From assembly GCA_049314555.1 (NCBI GenBank), contig JBMOEW010000010.1, positions 15,473 through 79,472 of the forward strand: a stretch of 64,000 bases of DNA, read 5' to 3'. Shown here one piece after another: positions 51,036 through 59,704 of the stretch. Each line of letters begins with the position of its first letter. Positions within the stretch are counted from its first letter, which is position 1. A model generated the notes under the pieces. The model saw only the letters and a program-made list of their open reading frames with translations. It made no database searches and had not been told where the DNA came from. The translations under genes and the position numbers were made by a program. This DNA comes from REEB509 sp049314555. Lineage in GTDB: Bacteria; Pseudomonadota; Alphaproteobacteria; Caulobacterales; Aquidulcibacteraceae.

Positions 51036-51478
51036 CCGGCATTGTGTTTACCGCGGGCTACCAGGGCGTGAGCCTGCCAACTCTTATTGGTGCGTTGCAG
51101 CGGGCCAAAGTCACTGAGGTCGCTGATGTCCGTCAACTGCCGCTGTCGCGCCGGGCGGGATTTTCAAAGCGCATGCTTGAGGCGAGTTTGGCGGCTGAGG
51201 GGATCGGTTATACCCATTTCAAGGAACTTGGCACGCCGAAGGAGGGTCGAAGCGCAAACAACGAGGGGCGGATTGCCGACTTCTGGGCGATTGTTGAGCG
51301 CTCGCTGGCGCGACCTGAAGCTGTTTTGCAGTGGCAGGCCCTGAGGACGCAGGCCTCCACGGCCCTCTCGTGCCTGGTGTGTTTTTGCGAAAATGAAGAG
51401 CGCTGCCATCGCTTGCGCCTGCGCGGCCTATTTGAAGCCGAGGGCGTGGAGGTGCGCGCTTTACCCTTGGACGATTGA
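51032..51478 (+). CDS. DUF488 domain-containing protein
   Basis: 148 residues from ATG 51032. TAGYQGVSLPTLIGALQRAKVTEVADVRQLPLSRRAGFSKRMLEASLAAEGIGYTHFKELGTP and the late CFCENEERCHRLRLRGLFE are characteristic of DUF488, small proteins of unknown function with conserved Arg and Cys residues. It begins in the ATGA overlap with the uppP stop. It is convergent with the NDUFA9-like gene, 26 bases between stops. Confidence 0.9.
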   Translation: MTGIVFTAGYQGVSLPTLIGALQRAKVTEVADVRQLPLSRRAGFSKRMLEASLAAEGIGYTHFKELGTPKEGRSANNEGRIADFWAIVERSLARPEAVLQWQALRTQASTALSCLVCFCENEERCHRLRLRGLFEAEGVEVRALPLDD

Positions 51479-51504
51479 GCGGGTGGTGTGGCTTGCTCTA
51501 AGCC

Positions 51505-52488
51505 CTACTCCGCCGGCCGTGCCTGAAACTGGCCATGTGGCCGGAAGCGCCACAAATAGCTCGGCACGATTGTTTCAATATTCTCCAGGCTTGTGACGCC
51601 CAGGTCCTGGATCGTGCCGATCCCCTTCTCTGCGCTTATCCCAACAACGTTGTCGTTCTTTAGGAGGCGGACCTGATCTCCGGTGAGCGGCGGGCCGGCA
51701 AACGGGTTGAGCTTGAAGATTGCATCCGTCAAAGAACCCATCGGGCCGGCGACAAAAAACGGTAAGTTGGCCAGGCTGCGCGGCCTATTGATCGTCTTTA
51801 GAGTAAACTGAAGCAGTTCCTTGAACGTGTATTGCGTGGGGCCGCCCAGTTCATAGGTGCGGCCGAGGGCGGTTGGCCGATCGAGGGCGTTGCAAATCGC
51901 TTCGGCCACGTCCAGCACGTAAACCGGCTGGAACTTGGTTTTGCCGCCGCCAATCAAAGGTAGTGCCGGCGAGAATTTAGCCATATCCGCAAAGCGATTG
52001 AAGAACTCATCGCCGGGTCCGAACACGATCGAGGGGCGAAGCACCGTCGCGGTTGGGACTGCCGCGCGCACGGCGGCTTCGGCTGCGGCCTTTGAGCGGG
52101 CGTAATTGGCTTTGCCGCGCGGGTCTGCCCCGATTGCGGAAACCTGCACAAACCGGCTGATGCCTGCTTTCTTGGCGGCAATCGCGATGGTTTCGGCCCC
52201 TTCCGTCTGCACGTCGCTAAAGGTTTGCTTGCCCTTTTCGTAGAGCAAACCCACGAGGTTCACGACCGCGGTGGCCCCCTCCAAGGAGCGCTCCACGCTT
52301 TCGGAATATCGGACATTGGCCTGCATCAGTTGGACTTGGCCGACATCGCCGAGAACGCGCAGCTCATGCCCCAGGTGCGGACGCCGCATGGGCACACGGA
52401 TGCGCTTGCCGCGCTTGGCTAATTGCTTGACCACTTGAGTTCCGATGAAGCCGGAACCGCCGAACACGACCACAAGATCGCCTTGCAT
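51505..52488 (-). CDS. NDUFA9-like NAD(P)-binding protein
   Basis: 327 residues. The Rossmann start VVVFGGSGFIGTQVVKQLAKRGKRIRVPMRRPHLGHELRVLG and the following VQLMQANVRYSESVERSLEGATAVVNLVG match the complex I subunit NDUFA9 subgroup of atypical SDRs. FVQVSAIGADPRGKANYARSKAAAE contains the YxxxK-like pair. The mitochondrial relative stabilises respiratory complex I; a similar role in alphaproteobacteria is likely by family but not shown. It is divergent from the membrane hydrolase gene, with a 181-base gap. Confidence 0.93.
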   Translation of the reverse strand: MQGDLVVVFGGSGFIGTQVVKQLAKRGKRIRVPMRRPHLGHELRVLGDVGQVQLMQANVRYSESVERSLEGATAVVNLVGLLYEKGKQTFSDVQTEGAETIAIAAKKAGISRFVQVSAIGADPRGKANYARSKAAAEAAVRAAVPTATVLRPSIVFGPGDEFFNRFADMAKFSPALPLIGGGKTKFQPVYVLDVAEAICNALDRPTALGRTYELGGPTQYTFKELLQFTLKTINRPRSLANLPFFVAGPMGSLTDAIFKLNPFAGPPLTGDQVRLLKNDNVVGISAEKGIGTIQDLGVTSLENIETIVPSYLWRFRPHGQFQARPAE

Positions 52489-52669
52489 GGCAAACGCCCT
52501 TTTTCTTACTTAACGGGATATGCGAGGGTTCTGCGCGGAAGTCCACCGGCTGTGGCGGCACGTCGCGGATGCTGGGCCCTACCCTCTTGACGCTTGCGCA
52601 TGGGCGGCGCACGGCTAAGAAAGTGCCGGGTTAACTGGTCGTTCATAGACGTACCTTGGGGGGCGATCG

Positions 52670-54049
52670 ATGCCAGAAGGCAAACCACTGACCATCATCA
52701 CTGTCCACGGGACAGGCGACACCGCGACAGACCTGGATGGAACCAAATGGTTTCAGAGGGGGTCTGTGTTTACGGAGAAGCTCCGGGCAAAACTGGCCGA
52801 GCGCGGCTTCGAGGCGGAAATCGTGCCGCATCTTTGGAGCGGTGCCAACAGTGCGCGGGCCCGTGAGAACGGCGCAGACAAGCTGGCTGATCGGTTGCGT
52901 CGACGTGGTCGTGGTTCGCCGGCCCACATTGTTGCCCATAGCCACGGCGGGAATGTCGCCAACGAGGCAGCCGAGCACATGCGTTGGGGGAAACGCGCCG
53001 GCAAGGAGCGGATAGCCAGCCTGACGACTGTGGGGACGCCGTTCTTCAAATCAGCAACCGGAGTGGCGGAGCGCTACGCGGGGCTGGCGTTTTTGGCGAT
53101 CACGATTTTATGCGCCGTTATGTTTGTGCTGCTTGCACTCATGATCGCGATCGTGGCCGCCACTGAAGGCACGTCGGACTTGGGCTTGCCCTTGCCATTG
53201 GTGCTGTTGTTCAGCGCGATCGCGGCAATTTCGCTTTACTTTATGTTGCGCCTTGCGTTTGCGGGGTATCGCCGGATCACGCGCCCGTCGCGACGGCTGG
53301 AGGTGGATCAACAGATCCACGCCTTGTACCACCCCAACGACGAGGCGATCGCTTTCTTGCAAAAGGTTGAGGCGCTCCCGATCCAGCCCTTCCCCGCCGG
53401 CTCCTTCTTTCGGCAGTCTCGTGGGGGGGCGATTGTGTGGGGGGTGAGGGCGGTATTGCTGCTGGCCGTGATTGGGATTTTGCTGTTTTGGCCAGGGGGC
53501 GTTGCGCAAGGCACACTCAAGTTTCTTTACGGCCTGACCGGCGAAGAGTTTGGAGCCGCCGATAACACCTATGGCAGCGCCGCAGCGATCGGATTTGCCG
53601 CGTTTGCGTTTATGCCCGCGGCTTTCTCGATTGTTTATGTGCTCTACCGCTTGTTGTTCGGCTTGATCCCGGATTGGCTGACACGACCGGCTGCGAATAA
53701 CGCGATTGCAAACGCGCTAAAGGGCATGGCGTTCGGTCGCGATGGGGATCAGCGGCTTTCCAATGTATCGACCGCGTCGCACACGTTTCCGACGCATGAG
53801 GCGACGTTGACTGGGGCAATCGCCGATCGCCTGCAAGCAAATGCCGCCAAAGCGGCTGGATCTTTGATCGAGAAGTATCGCTGGTCCTTGTTCACGGTGG
53901 GGTCGGACACCAACGCAGCGCTGTCGAATTTGGCTACTGATGCGATGACCTGGGACAGCCTGATCCACACGACCTACTTTGATCACGACGAAACGATCGA
54001 TTTGATTGCGGATCATATTGCCGATCGGGCCCGGGCTGCTGAAGCCTGA
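52670..54049 (+). CDS. Membrane-inserted alpha/beta hydrolase-like protein
   Basis: 459 residues. The N-terminal part reads as a serine hydrolase: ITVHGTGD (oxyanion region, 10-17) and VAHSHGGNVANEA with nucleophile Ser91. Then come two hydrophobic pairs (about 138-163 and 174-200; 257-275 and 303-330). The C-terminal part TWDSLIHTTYFDHDETIDLIADHI offers His433 or His439 as the last catalytic residue. The hydrolase domain therefore appears split by two membrane hairpins. I recognise no named family; lipid or ester substrates at the membrane would fit. It is monocistronic or coupled to the DUF1801 gene 61 bases on. Confidence 0.72.
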   Translation: MPEGKPLTIITVHGTGDTATDLDGTKWFQRGSVFTEKLRAKLAERGFEAEIVPHLWSGANSARARENGADKLADRLRRRGRGSPAHIVAHSHGGNVANEAAEHMRWGKRAGKERIASLTTVGTPFFKSATGVAERYAGLAFLAITILCAVMFVLLALMIAIVAATEGTSDLGLPLPLVLLFSAIAAISLYFMLRLAFAGYRRITRPSRRLEVDQQIHALYHPNDEAIAFLQKVEALPIQPFPAGSFFRQSRGGAIVWGVRAVLLLAVIGILLFWPGGVAQGTLKFLYGLTGEEFGAADNTYGSAAAIGFAAFAFMPAAFSIVYVLYRLLFGLIPDWLTRPAANNAIANALKGMAFGRDGDQRLSNVSTASHTFPTHEATLTGAIADRLQANAAKAAGSLIEKYRWSLFTVGSDTNAALSNLATDAMTWDSLIHTTYFDHDETIDLIADHIADRARAAEA

Positions 54050-54110
54050 TATGACTGCCTCGACGATTGGTTGGGCGCGTTGGGTCTTTGCCTTTGAAAC
54101 GAGGTGAGCG

Positions 54111-54530
54111 ATGGCAAAGGAAGCGAAAACCAAGCCTCGTGACGTAGACGTCGATGCGTTTGTTGCAGCGGCAGAGCCCGCCCAACGGGCTGATGACGGC
54201 AAAGTCCTGCTGCAGATCATGCGCGACGTGAGCGGGCTAGAACCACAGATGTGGGGCCCTTCCATCGTTGGTTTCGGGGCTTACACTTATAGGTACGAGA
54301 GCGGCCATACCGGTACCATGTGCCGGATCGGATTTTCGCCGCGGAAAGCCAATTTGGTTGTCTATCTTGTTGACGGCTACGAACACCGCGCGGACGAATT
54401 GGCGAAACTTGGCAAGCATAAGATTGGCAAGTCCTGCCTCTACCTCACGTCGCTGAAGTCCGTGGACCTCGATGTGCTCAAGGCCCTGATCGCCGCTTCG
54501 TGGGAAGAGCTGGCGCAGCGTTATCCTTAA
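54111..54530 (+). CDS. DUF1801 domain-containing protein
   Basis: 139 residues. DVDAFVAAAEPAQRADDGKVLLQIMRDVSGLEPQMWGPSIVGFGAYTYRYESG is the YdhG/DUF1801 signature, and the later ADELAKLGKHKIGKSCLYLTSLKSVDLDVLKALI is also typical. The family is a small alpha/beta fold of unknown function. GAGGTGAGCG precedes ATG 54111. A terminator follows 34 bases downstream. Confidence 0.92.
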   Translation: MAKEAKTKPRDVDVDAFVAAAEPAQRADDGKVLLQIMRDVSGLEPQMWGPSIVGFGAYTYRYESGHTGTMCRIGFSPRKANLVVYLVDGYEHRADELAKLGKHKIGKSCLYLTSLKSVDLDVLKALIAASWEELAQRYP

Positions 54531-54563
54531 AGACCCTTCGGGCGTGGCGCGGGGACCAAAGAA

Positions 54564-54599
54564 AAAGCCCCGACATGGCGATCGGGGCTTTGTGGTTTT
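54564..54599. terminator. Bidirectional terminator between DUF1801 and parB genes
   Basis: AAAGCCCCGA (54564-54573) pairs with TCGGGGCTTT (54582-54591) over an 8-base loop. A T-rich stretch follows on the right and an A-rich stretch precedes on the left, so it can act on both convergent transcripts. The next 16 bases contain a second partial copy of the right arm (ATCGGGGCT at 54607-54615). Confidence 0.85.
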
Positions 54600-54615
54600 G
54601 ATCGTGATCGGGGCT

Positions 54616-55656
54616 CTAGAACGCCGGGCCTTGGTCTGGCGGTGTGGTGCCGCCGGACGATAGCCTGCGGCAGATGCCGTCCAAGTCGGCGAGGGAGCGG
54701 AAGCCGATCTTGACCTCGCCTGGCCCGCCATCTGGTTTGCGCGTGATGGTCACCGGCAGACCCAGGGCCGAAGCGAGGCTGCGCTCAATGACGGCCAGAT
54801 CATCGTCCTTTATGGCACTACCGGTCGTGCCTATCGAGACCCGCGGGCCATCCCGCTCGTCTTTGGCCTTTTGGGCCATGCGCTCAACTTCGCGCACGTT
54901 CAGGCCTTGATCGATCGCCATTAGGGCCAAGCCCTTGGGATCAGGGGCGGTGATAACGGCGCGCGCGTGGCCAGCGGTCAGGCGGCCCTCGCGGACCATC
55001 GACTGAATGTCGTCTGGGAGCGAGAGCAAGCGAAGCGTGTTGGCGATGTGAGGGCGGCTTTTGCCGACCGTTTCGGCGATTTCCTGTTGGGTGCGTCCGA
55101 ACCGATCGATCAGTGCCTGATAGCCCATCGCCTCTTCCAGAGGGTTGAGGTCTACCCGCTGGACGTTTTCGATGATCGCGATCTCTAGAACTTCCGACTC
55201 CGACAGAAGGCGGACAACCGCAGGCATGTTTTCCAGACCCGCCATTTGTGCGGCCCGGAAGCGGCGCTCGCCGGCGACGATCTCGAAGCGGTCCGTTTGA
55301 CCGGCAAACGAGCGCACCAGGATCGGTTGCAGCACACCGCGTGCGCGGATGCTTTCTGCCAGCTCGGAAAGCTCGGCCTGGGCGAAGGTGCGGCGCGGTT
55401 GATTTGGGTTGGCCTGAATCTGGGCCATTGGGATCAACCGCGGGCCCGCCTCTCCCGAGGGGCTGGGCGCGGGGAGCGGGGCGGGCGTTGGCAGCTCCAC
55501 AACGTTGGCGGGGGCCGATACTGGCGCCGGTGCCTGTGGCGTCGCCCAGGCCGAACCTGGCTGGGGCGCTGAAACAGGCCGCCCAAGATCGGCGGCGACC
55601 GGCTCTCCCAACAGCGCCTGCAAGCCTCTGCCTAACCCTCGCGGAGCGTTTGTCAT
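54616..55656 (-). CDS. parB: Chromosome-partitioning protein ParB
   Basis: 346 residues from ATG 55656, 13 bases after the parA stop. The RGLGRGLQALLGEP start, the CTP-binding motif region AGERRFRAAQMAGL and the helix-turn-helix RTQQEIAETVGKSRPHIANTLRLLSLP are present, and a dimerisation segment ends the protein. ParB loads at parS, slides as a CTP-dependent clamp and is moved by ParA. A parS-like palindrome is 4 kb away, between mnmG and mnmE. The linker (about 15-75) is Pro/Ala-rich, as often in this group. Confidence 0.96.
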   Translation of the reverse strand: MTNAPRGLGRGLQALLGEPVAADLGRPVSAPQPGSAWATPQAPAPVSAPANVVELPTPAPLPAPSPSGEAGPRLIPMAQIQANPNQPRRTFAQAELSELAESIRARGVLQPILVRSFAGQTDRFEIVAGERRFRAAQMAGLENMPAVVRLLSESEVLEIAIIENVQRVDLNPLEEAMGYQALIDRFGRTQQEIAETVGKSRPHIANTLRLLSLPDDIQSMVREGRLTAGHARAVITAPDPKGLALMAIDQGLNVREVERMAQKAKDERDGPRVSIGTTGSAIKDDDLAVIERSLASALGLPVTITRKPDGGPGEVKIGFRSLADLDGICRRLSSGGTTPPDQGPAF

Positions 55657-55669
55657 GTGCCCATCCTCT

Positions 55670-56473
55670 TCACGCCGCCATGAGCGTGCGTTCGCGCTCA
55701 ATCAACTCTTTCGCCAGAGCGATGTACGCTTTGCTACCCGAGGCGTTCTGATCGTAGACGATCGCGGGTAGGCCGTGCGACGGCGCTTCTGACAATCTAA
55801 CGTTTCGTGGGATAATGGTTTCATAAACCTTATCACCGAGCACCGAACGGACATCATTTGCAACTTGGTCCGATAAATTGGTGCGGGCGTCGTGCATCGT
55901 CAGCACGACGCCTTGGATTTCGAGGGTCGGGTTCAAATTGACCTTCACCGCGCCGATCGTGTCCATCAGCTGCTTTAGACCTTCCAAAGCGAAGAACTCG
56001 CATTGAAGCGGCACCAGCACGCCATCGGCGGCCGTGAGGGCATTGACGGTCAAAATGTTGAGGGATGGCGGGCAATCGATCAGCATGTAATCGAAGCCAT
56101 CGCCCTGCCCGGTCGAGTGGGCGTGGGCGGCTATGGCATCGCGCAACCGATACTGCGGGCGCGTCACTGCCATTAGCTCGGTTTCTAGGCCCGACAGGTT
56201 GGCGTCGCCTGGCACCAGGAAAAGATTTGGCACTTTGGTGGGCAGGACCGCCCCGGCGATCGCCGCCTGGCCAACAAGTACGTGGTAGGCGTTCACAGTG
56301 CGCATGTCCGGGCTGATGTCGATGCCGGTGGATGCGTTGCCTTGAGGGTCTGCATCAAAGATCACGACACGCTTGCCGGTCGCGGCGAGCGCGGTGCCCA
56401 GATTGATTGCCGTTGTGGTTTTGCCGACGCCGCCCTTCTGGTTGGCGATGGCCAGTGTTCGCATGGAAGCCAC
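55670..56473 (-). CDS. parA: Chromosome-partitioning ATPase ParA
   Basis: 267 residues from GTG 56473, with GGAGGATC nine bases upstream; ATG 56464 would give a protein three residues shorter. The deviant Walker A motif NQKGGVGKTTTAINLG with signature Lys, the DADPQGNAST box and DYMLIDCPPSLNIL are all clear. ParA binds DNA with ATP and drives origin segregation with ParB. In Caulobacterales this system is essential for polarity and division timing. It follows rsmG by 46 bases. Confidence 0.97.
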   Translation of the reverse strand: MASMRTLAIANQKGGVGKTTTAINLGTALAATGKRVVIFDADPQGNASTGIDISPDMRTVNAYHVLVGQAAIAGAVLPTKVPNLFLVPGDANLSGLETELMAVTRPQYRLRDAIAAHAHSTGQGDGFDYMLIDCPPSLNILTVNALTAADGVLVPLQCEFFALEGLKQLMDTIGAVKVNLNPTLEIQGVVLTMHDARTNLSDQVANDVRSVLGDKVYETIIPRNVRLSEAPSHGLPAIVYDQNASGSKAYIALAKELIERERTLMAA

Positions 56474-56519
56474 GGGGCCGATCCTCCTTCGCGCCGAGGG
56501 CCTGGAGGCCCTGAACGGT

Positions 56520-57185
56520 TCAGGCCTCGGAGGCGATCGACTGAATGCGCAGCACGCGAGCGTCTGGATTGCTTATGCTCTCCAACACCTCTGCGCGCAT
56601 CGACCCTTGGATGTATGCCCCACCACGAGGCGAAAAACCCGCAGCGGCCAGCTCGCTTTGATAGTTGCTCCCTTTTGGGAACAGGCCGGTCGCACCGCGT
56701 GTCAAATATCGCTTCGCATGTTCGATGAGTCGCGGCAAGGGCGCGAAGGCACGGGCGGTCACAACGTCGTAGGGTGTGTCCGGTAGGACCTCGGCGCGGA
56801 CCGGTAAGACGCGGATCGGTACGTCCATGGCGATACCGGCTGCGGTGAGGAATTGGCCCTTCTTTGGGCTCTTTTCTACCAAGTCGACCGAAGCGCCCGG
56901 GATGTCTTTGAGGTAGGCCGCGATCACCAGGCCCGGAAACCCAGCGCCGGACCCAAGGTCGATCCATCGTGTGCTACCGGGTTGGGCCATCCCGATCAGC
57001 TGGGCGCAATCCAAAGCATGGCGTGACCAGTAGTGCTGCAGCTCGTTGGGTCCGACCAGATTGATCTGGTCGTTCCAGGTGGCGAGGGTCTGGAGATGGA
57101 CTTCAAGCCGGGCGAACACGGCGGGTGTTGTCTGGTAGCGCTCAGCAAGGCGTGCGCGCGCTTGTTGTTCGGTGTCCTGGATCAC
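56520..57185 (-). CDS. rsmG: 16S rRNA (guanine-527-N7)-methyltransferase
   Basis: 221 residues from GTG 57185, which overlaps the stop of the DUF3088 gene by 4 bases (GTGA). A longer frame upstream lies entirely over that gene. WIDLGSGAGFPGLVIAAYL binds S-adenosylmethionine, and NLVGPNELQHYWSRHALDCAQL and TARAFAPLPRLIEHAKRYL are conserved. It methylates G527 of 16S rRNA, and loss gives low-level streptomycin resistance in other bacteria. It stands in the usual mnmG-rsmG-parA-parB order, except for the inserted small gene. Confidence 0.95.
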   Translation of the reverse strand: MIQDTEQQARARLAERYQTTPAVFARLEVHLQTLATWNDQINLVGPNELQHYWSRHALDCAQLIGMAQPGSTRWIDLGSGAGFPGLVIAAYLKDIPGASVDLVEKSPKKGQFLTAAGIAMDVPIRVLPVRAEVLPDTPYDVVTARAFAPLPRLIEHAKRYLTRGATGLFPKGSNYQSELAAAGFSPRGGAYIQGSMRAEVLESISNPDARVLRIQSIASEA

Positions 57186-57532
57186 GGGTGGGGGCCCACG
57201 CCACCGTACCGTGCGGCGAGGGCGGCGGTGATCTCCCTGCCCCCTTGAAGGAAGCGTTTGCCGTTTGCTTCCAGGGACGTTGCGGGCGCGGTGTTTGGAT
57301 CGCCGAAAACGAGCAGTGGCAGGCTCTGATGATCTTCCCCCACGAGGGTGATCACTCTTTTCCTGGGGCGCACAAATCCGATCTGTTCGATATCGATGGC
57401 TTGCGCCCAATGGGGATTGAGTTGGAGCGCCTGATAGACCATCGCGCAATCTGGGCAGAACCAGGCTCGCTCATGACCGAGGGCGGGGTCTTCGAACTGT
57501 GGATCCAACAGGAGCAGGAGGTCTTTGCTCAT
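57182..57532 (-). CDS. DUF3088-like protein between mnmG and rsmG
   Basis: 116 residues. LLLLLDPQFEDPALGHERAWFCPDCAMVYQALQLNPHWAQAIDIEQIGFVRPRKRVITLVGEDHQSLPLLVF resembles DUF3088, a thioredoxin-like family with a CPDC motif (Cys26, Cys29). Redox activity is possible but untested. Its start overlaps the mnmG stop by one base (TAATG), and its stop overlaps the rsmG start by four (GTGA), so three genes are translationally linked. Finding this gene inside the conserved cluster is unusual to my knowledge. Confidence 0.85.
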   Translation of the reverse strand: MSKDLLLLLDPQFEDPALGHERAWFCPDCAMVYQALQLNPHWAQAIDIEQIGFVRPRKRVITLVGEDHQSLPLLVFGDPNTAPATSLEANGKRFLQGGREITAALAARYGGVGPHP

Positions 57533-59421
57533 TAGCCTGCCCTTCGTTTAACGTGCGCCAACAGGGCCGTCAGTGCGCCTGGCGTTACGCCCTCGATCCG
57601 GCCCGCTTGGCCGAGGGTTGCGGGGCGGGCGTCGGCGAGCTTTTCCCGCATTTCGTTGGAGAGCCCGCCGACCGCGGCATAGTCCAGGTCCAAGGGCAGG
57701 TCGAGGCTTTCGTCGCGCCGGAAGGCCAGGATGTCAGACTCTTGGCGGTCGAGGTAGCCGGCATAGAGCGCTTCGATTTCCAGCTGTTCACGGGCGAACA
57801 CCGGCACAGCCTGAAGCTGCGGCCAGACCGTTGAGAGGTCTTCCCACGTGATCGATGGGTAGCCCAGGAGTTGGACCAGGCTGCGCCGCTGGCCGTCTTG
57901 GTTGACCTTCAGGCCGGCGGCGGCCGCTTCGGTGGGGGTGAGCGACAGGGCTTGGCCCAAGGCGCGCGTGCGTTCGATGTCTTGCATCTTTGCGGTAAAG
58001 GCCGCGCGGCGCTCCGGGCCGATGCAACCAAGAGCCATACCCCTGCCCGTCAGGCGCTGGTCGGCATTGTCGGCGCGCAGCGTGAGGCGATACTCCGCAC
58101 GACTGGTGAACATGCGGTAGGGCTCGGTAACGCCGCGGGTGATGAGGTCGTCGATCAGAACGCCCAAATAGCCTTCAGCACGGGTGACTAGAAACGGCTG
58201 CGAGCCACTGGCGGCTTGGGCGGCATTGAGGCCAGCGATCAGGCCTTGGGCGGCCGCCTCTTCGTACCCTGTTGTGCCATTGATCTGTCCCGCCAAATAG
58301 AGCCCAGGCAGACGCTTGGTTTCTAAGGTGGCGAGCAGTTCGCGGGGGTCTACATAGTCGTACTCGATCGCATAGGCGTGTCGGAGAATGCGGGCATGCT
58401 CCAGGCCGGGGATGGTTGCGATAAAGGCCGCTTGGACGTCCTCGGGGAGGCTCGTGGAAATGCCGTTGGGATAAACGGTGTCGTCGTCCAAGCCTTCGGG
58501 CTCGAGGAAGATTTGGTGGCTCTGCTTGTCGGCGAAGCGGACGACCTTGTCCTCGATGGACGGGCAATAGCGGGGGCCGCGCCCGGCGATAGCGCCCGAA
58601 TACACGGCGGAGTGGGAGAGGTTCTGCTCGATGATCTTGTGTGTTTCGGCGGTGGTCCAGGTGATGGCGCACGGGACCTGTCGGTTGGTGATGGCGTTGG
58701 TGAGGAAAGAAAACGGTGTGGGCGGATCATCGCCATGCTGCATTTCCAACGCGGCCCAGTCGATCGTCTTTCCGTCGAGGCGGGCGGGTGTGCCGGTCTT
58801 GAGGCGGCCCATCTGGAACCCAAGGCCGTAGAGGCGATCGGAGAGGCCGATGCTGGGGGCCTCGCCTGCCCGACCCGCCGGGATGCGTTTGGTGCCGATG
58901 TGGATCACGCCCTTCAGGAACGTGCCGGTGGTCAAGACAACGCGGGGGGATTGATAGGTGCGCCCTGACGCACAGCCCACGCCGGCAACGCTGCCGGATT
59001 GAAAGATCAGATCCTCCACCGCCTCTTCTTGAATGGTGAGGTTTTCGGTTTGCGCCAGCGTGGCCTGCATCGCTTGGCGATAGAGCTTCCGATCAGACTG
59101 GGCGCGGGGGCCGCGCACAGCGGGGCCCTTGGACCGATTGAGCATGCGAAACTGGATGCCGGCTGCATCGGCCACTTTGCCCATGACGCCGTCGAGGGCG
59201 TCGATCTCTCGGACCAGATGGCCCTTGCCCAGGCCGCCGATCGCCGGGTTGCAGCTCATTTCGCCGATGGTGTCTGCGCGATGGGTGAGCAGTAGGGTAC
59301 GCGCGCCCAGGCGAGCGGATGCCGCGGCGGCTTCGCAGCCAGCATGACCTGCCCCGATTACGATGACGTCGAACTGGTTTTCGCGCACGCCCTTAGCACC
59401 TTTGAGATGGGCGGGCGTCAT
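57532..59421 (-). CDS. mnmG: tRNA uridine 5-carboxymethylaminomethyl modification enzyme MnmG
   Basis: 629 residues. With MnmE it installs the cmnm5 group on wobble uridine of certain tRNAs, using FAD, NADH, glycine and methylene-THF. The FAD motif VIGAGHAGCEAAAASARLG, MSCNPAIGGLGKGHLVREIDALDG and GPRYCPSIEDKVVRF are family signatures, and the C-terminal helical domain that contacts MnmE and tRNA is complete. ATG 59421 is kept; an internal GTG 11 codons later would still leave the FAD motif. A 283-base gap with a parS-like site separates it from mnmE. Confidence 0.96.
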   Translation of the reverse strand: MTPAHLKGAKGVRENQFDVIVIGAGHAGCEAAAASARLGARTLLLTHRADTIGEMSCNPAIGGLGKGHLVREIDALDGVMGKVADAAGIQFRMLNRSKGPAVRGPRAQSDRKLYRQAMQATLAQTENLTIQEEAVEDLIFQSGSVAGVGCASGRTYQSPRVVLTTGTFLKGVIHIGTKRIPAGRAGEAPSIGLSDRLYGLGFQMGRLKTGTPARLDGKTIDWAALEMQHGDDPPTPFSFLTNAITNRQVPCAITWTTAETHKIIEQNLSHSAVYSGAIAGRGPRYCPSIEDKVVRFADKQSHQIFLEPEGLDDDTVYPNGISTSLPEDVQAAFIATIPGLEHARILRHAYAIEYDYVDPRELLATLETKRLPGLYLAGQINGTTGYEEAAAQGLIAGLNAAQAASGSQPFLVTRAEGYLGVLIDDLITRGVTEPYRMFTSRAEYRLTLRADNADQRLTGRGMALGCIGPERRAAFTAKMQDIERTRALGQALSLTPTEAAAAGLKVNQDGQRRSLVQLLGYPSITWEDLSTVWPQLQAVPVFAREQLEIEALYAGYLDRQESDILAFRRDESLDLPLDLDYAAVGGLSNEMREKLADARPATLGQAGRIEGVTPGALTALLAHVKRRAG

Positions 59422-59468
59422 AGCGGAAACCTGTGAGGGCGTCGAGCGCGGCGCTATGCTGGCGCCTT

Positions 59469-59543
59469 TGTTTCACGGGAATCCAGTAAACGCGGCTTTA
59501 CTTTACTCAAGCTAACGCGCGTTCACCTGTTTCGTGTGAATCA
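59469..59543. promoter_or_regulatory. Two degenerate parS-like 16-mers
   Basis: TGTTTCACGGGAATCC (59469-59484) and TGTTTCGTGTGAATCA (59528-59543) each match the consensus TGTTTCACGTGAAACA at 13 of 16 positions. They lie in the same intergenic region as the strong site at 59617. Whether ParB binds them is unknown. Confidence 0.35.
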
Positions 59544-59616
59544 TTCACCCCCCACGTAGAATGGTCAGATAAGATCAAACGTGACGGCGGCGAACTCTTG
59601 GATTGACAAGTATTCG

Positions 59617-59632
59617 CGTTCCACGTGGAACA
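59617..59632. promoter_or_regulatory. parS-like ParB-binding site
   Basis: CGTTCCACGTGGAACA contains the perfect 14-bp palindrome GTTCCACGTGGAAC (59618-59631). It differs from TGTTCCACGTGGAACA, a known parS variant in alphaproteobacteria, at one outer base. It lies in the 283-base region between mnmE and mnmG, close to parA and parB. That location and sequence make a centromere-like role likely. Confidence 0.8.
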
Positions 59633-59704
59633 GATTGATTCGATAGTGCATCGATTTTTACCCCGGCCGGATCGGCGGCGCTGCAAAGATTGCGACGCTC
59701 GTGC

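Noticed and set aside
59604..59632. TTGACA on the plus strand in the mnmG-mnmE gap as a promoter
   Set aside because: No gene or structured RNA begins downstream on the plus strand, and no fitting -10 element is seen at 16-18 bases.
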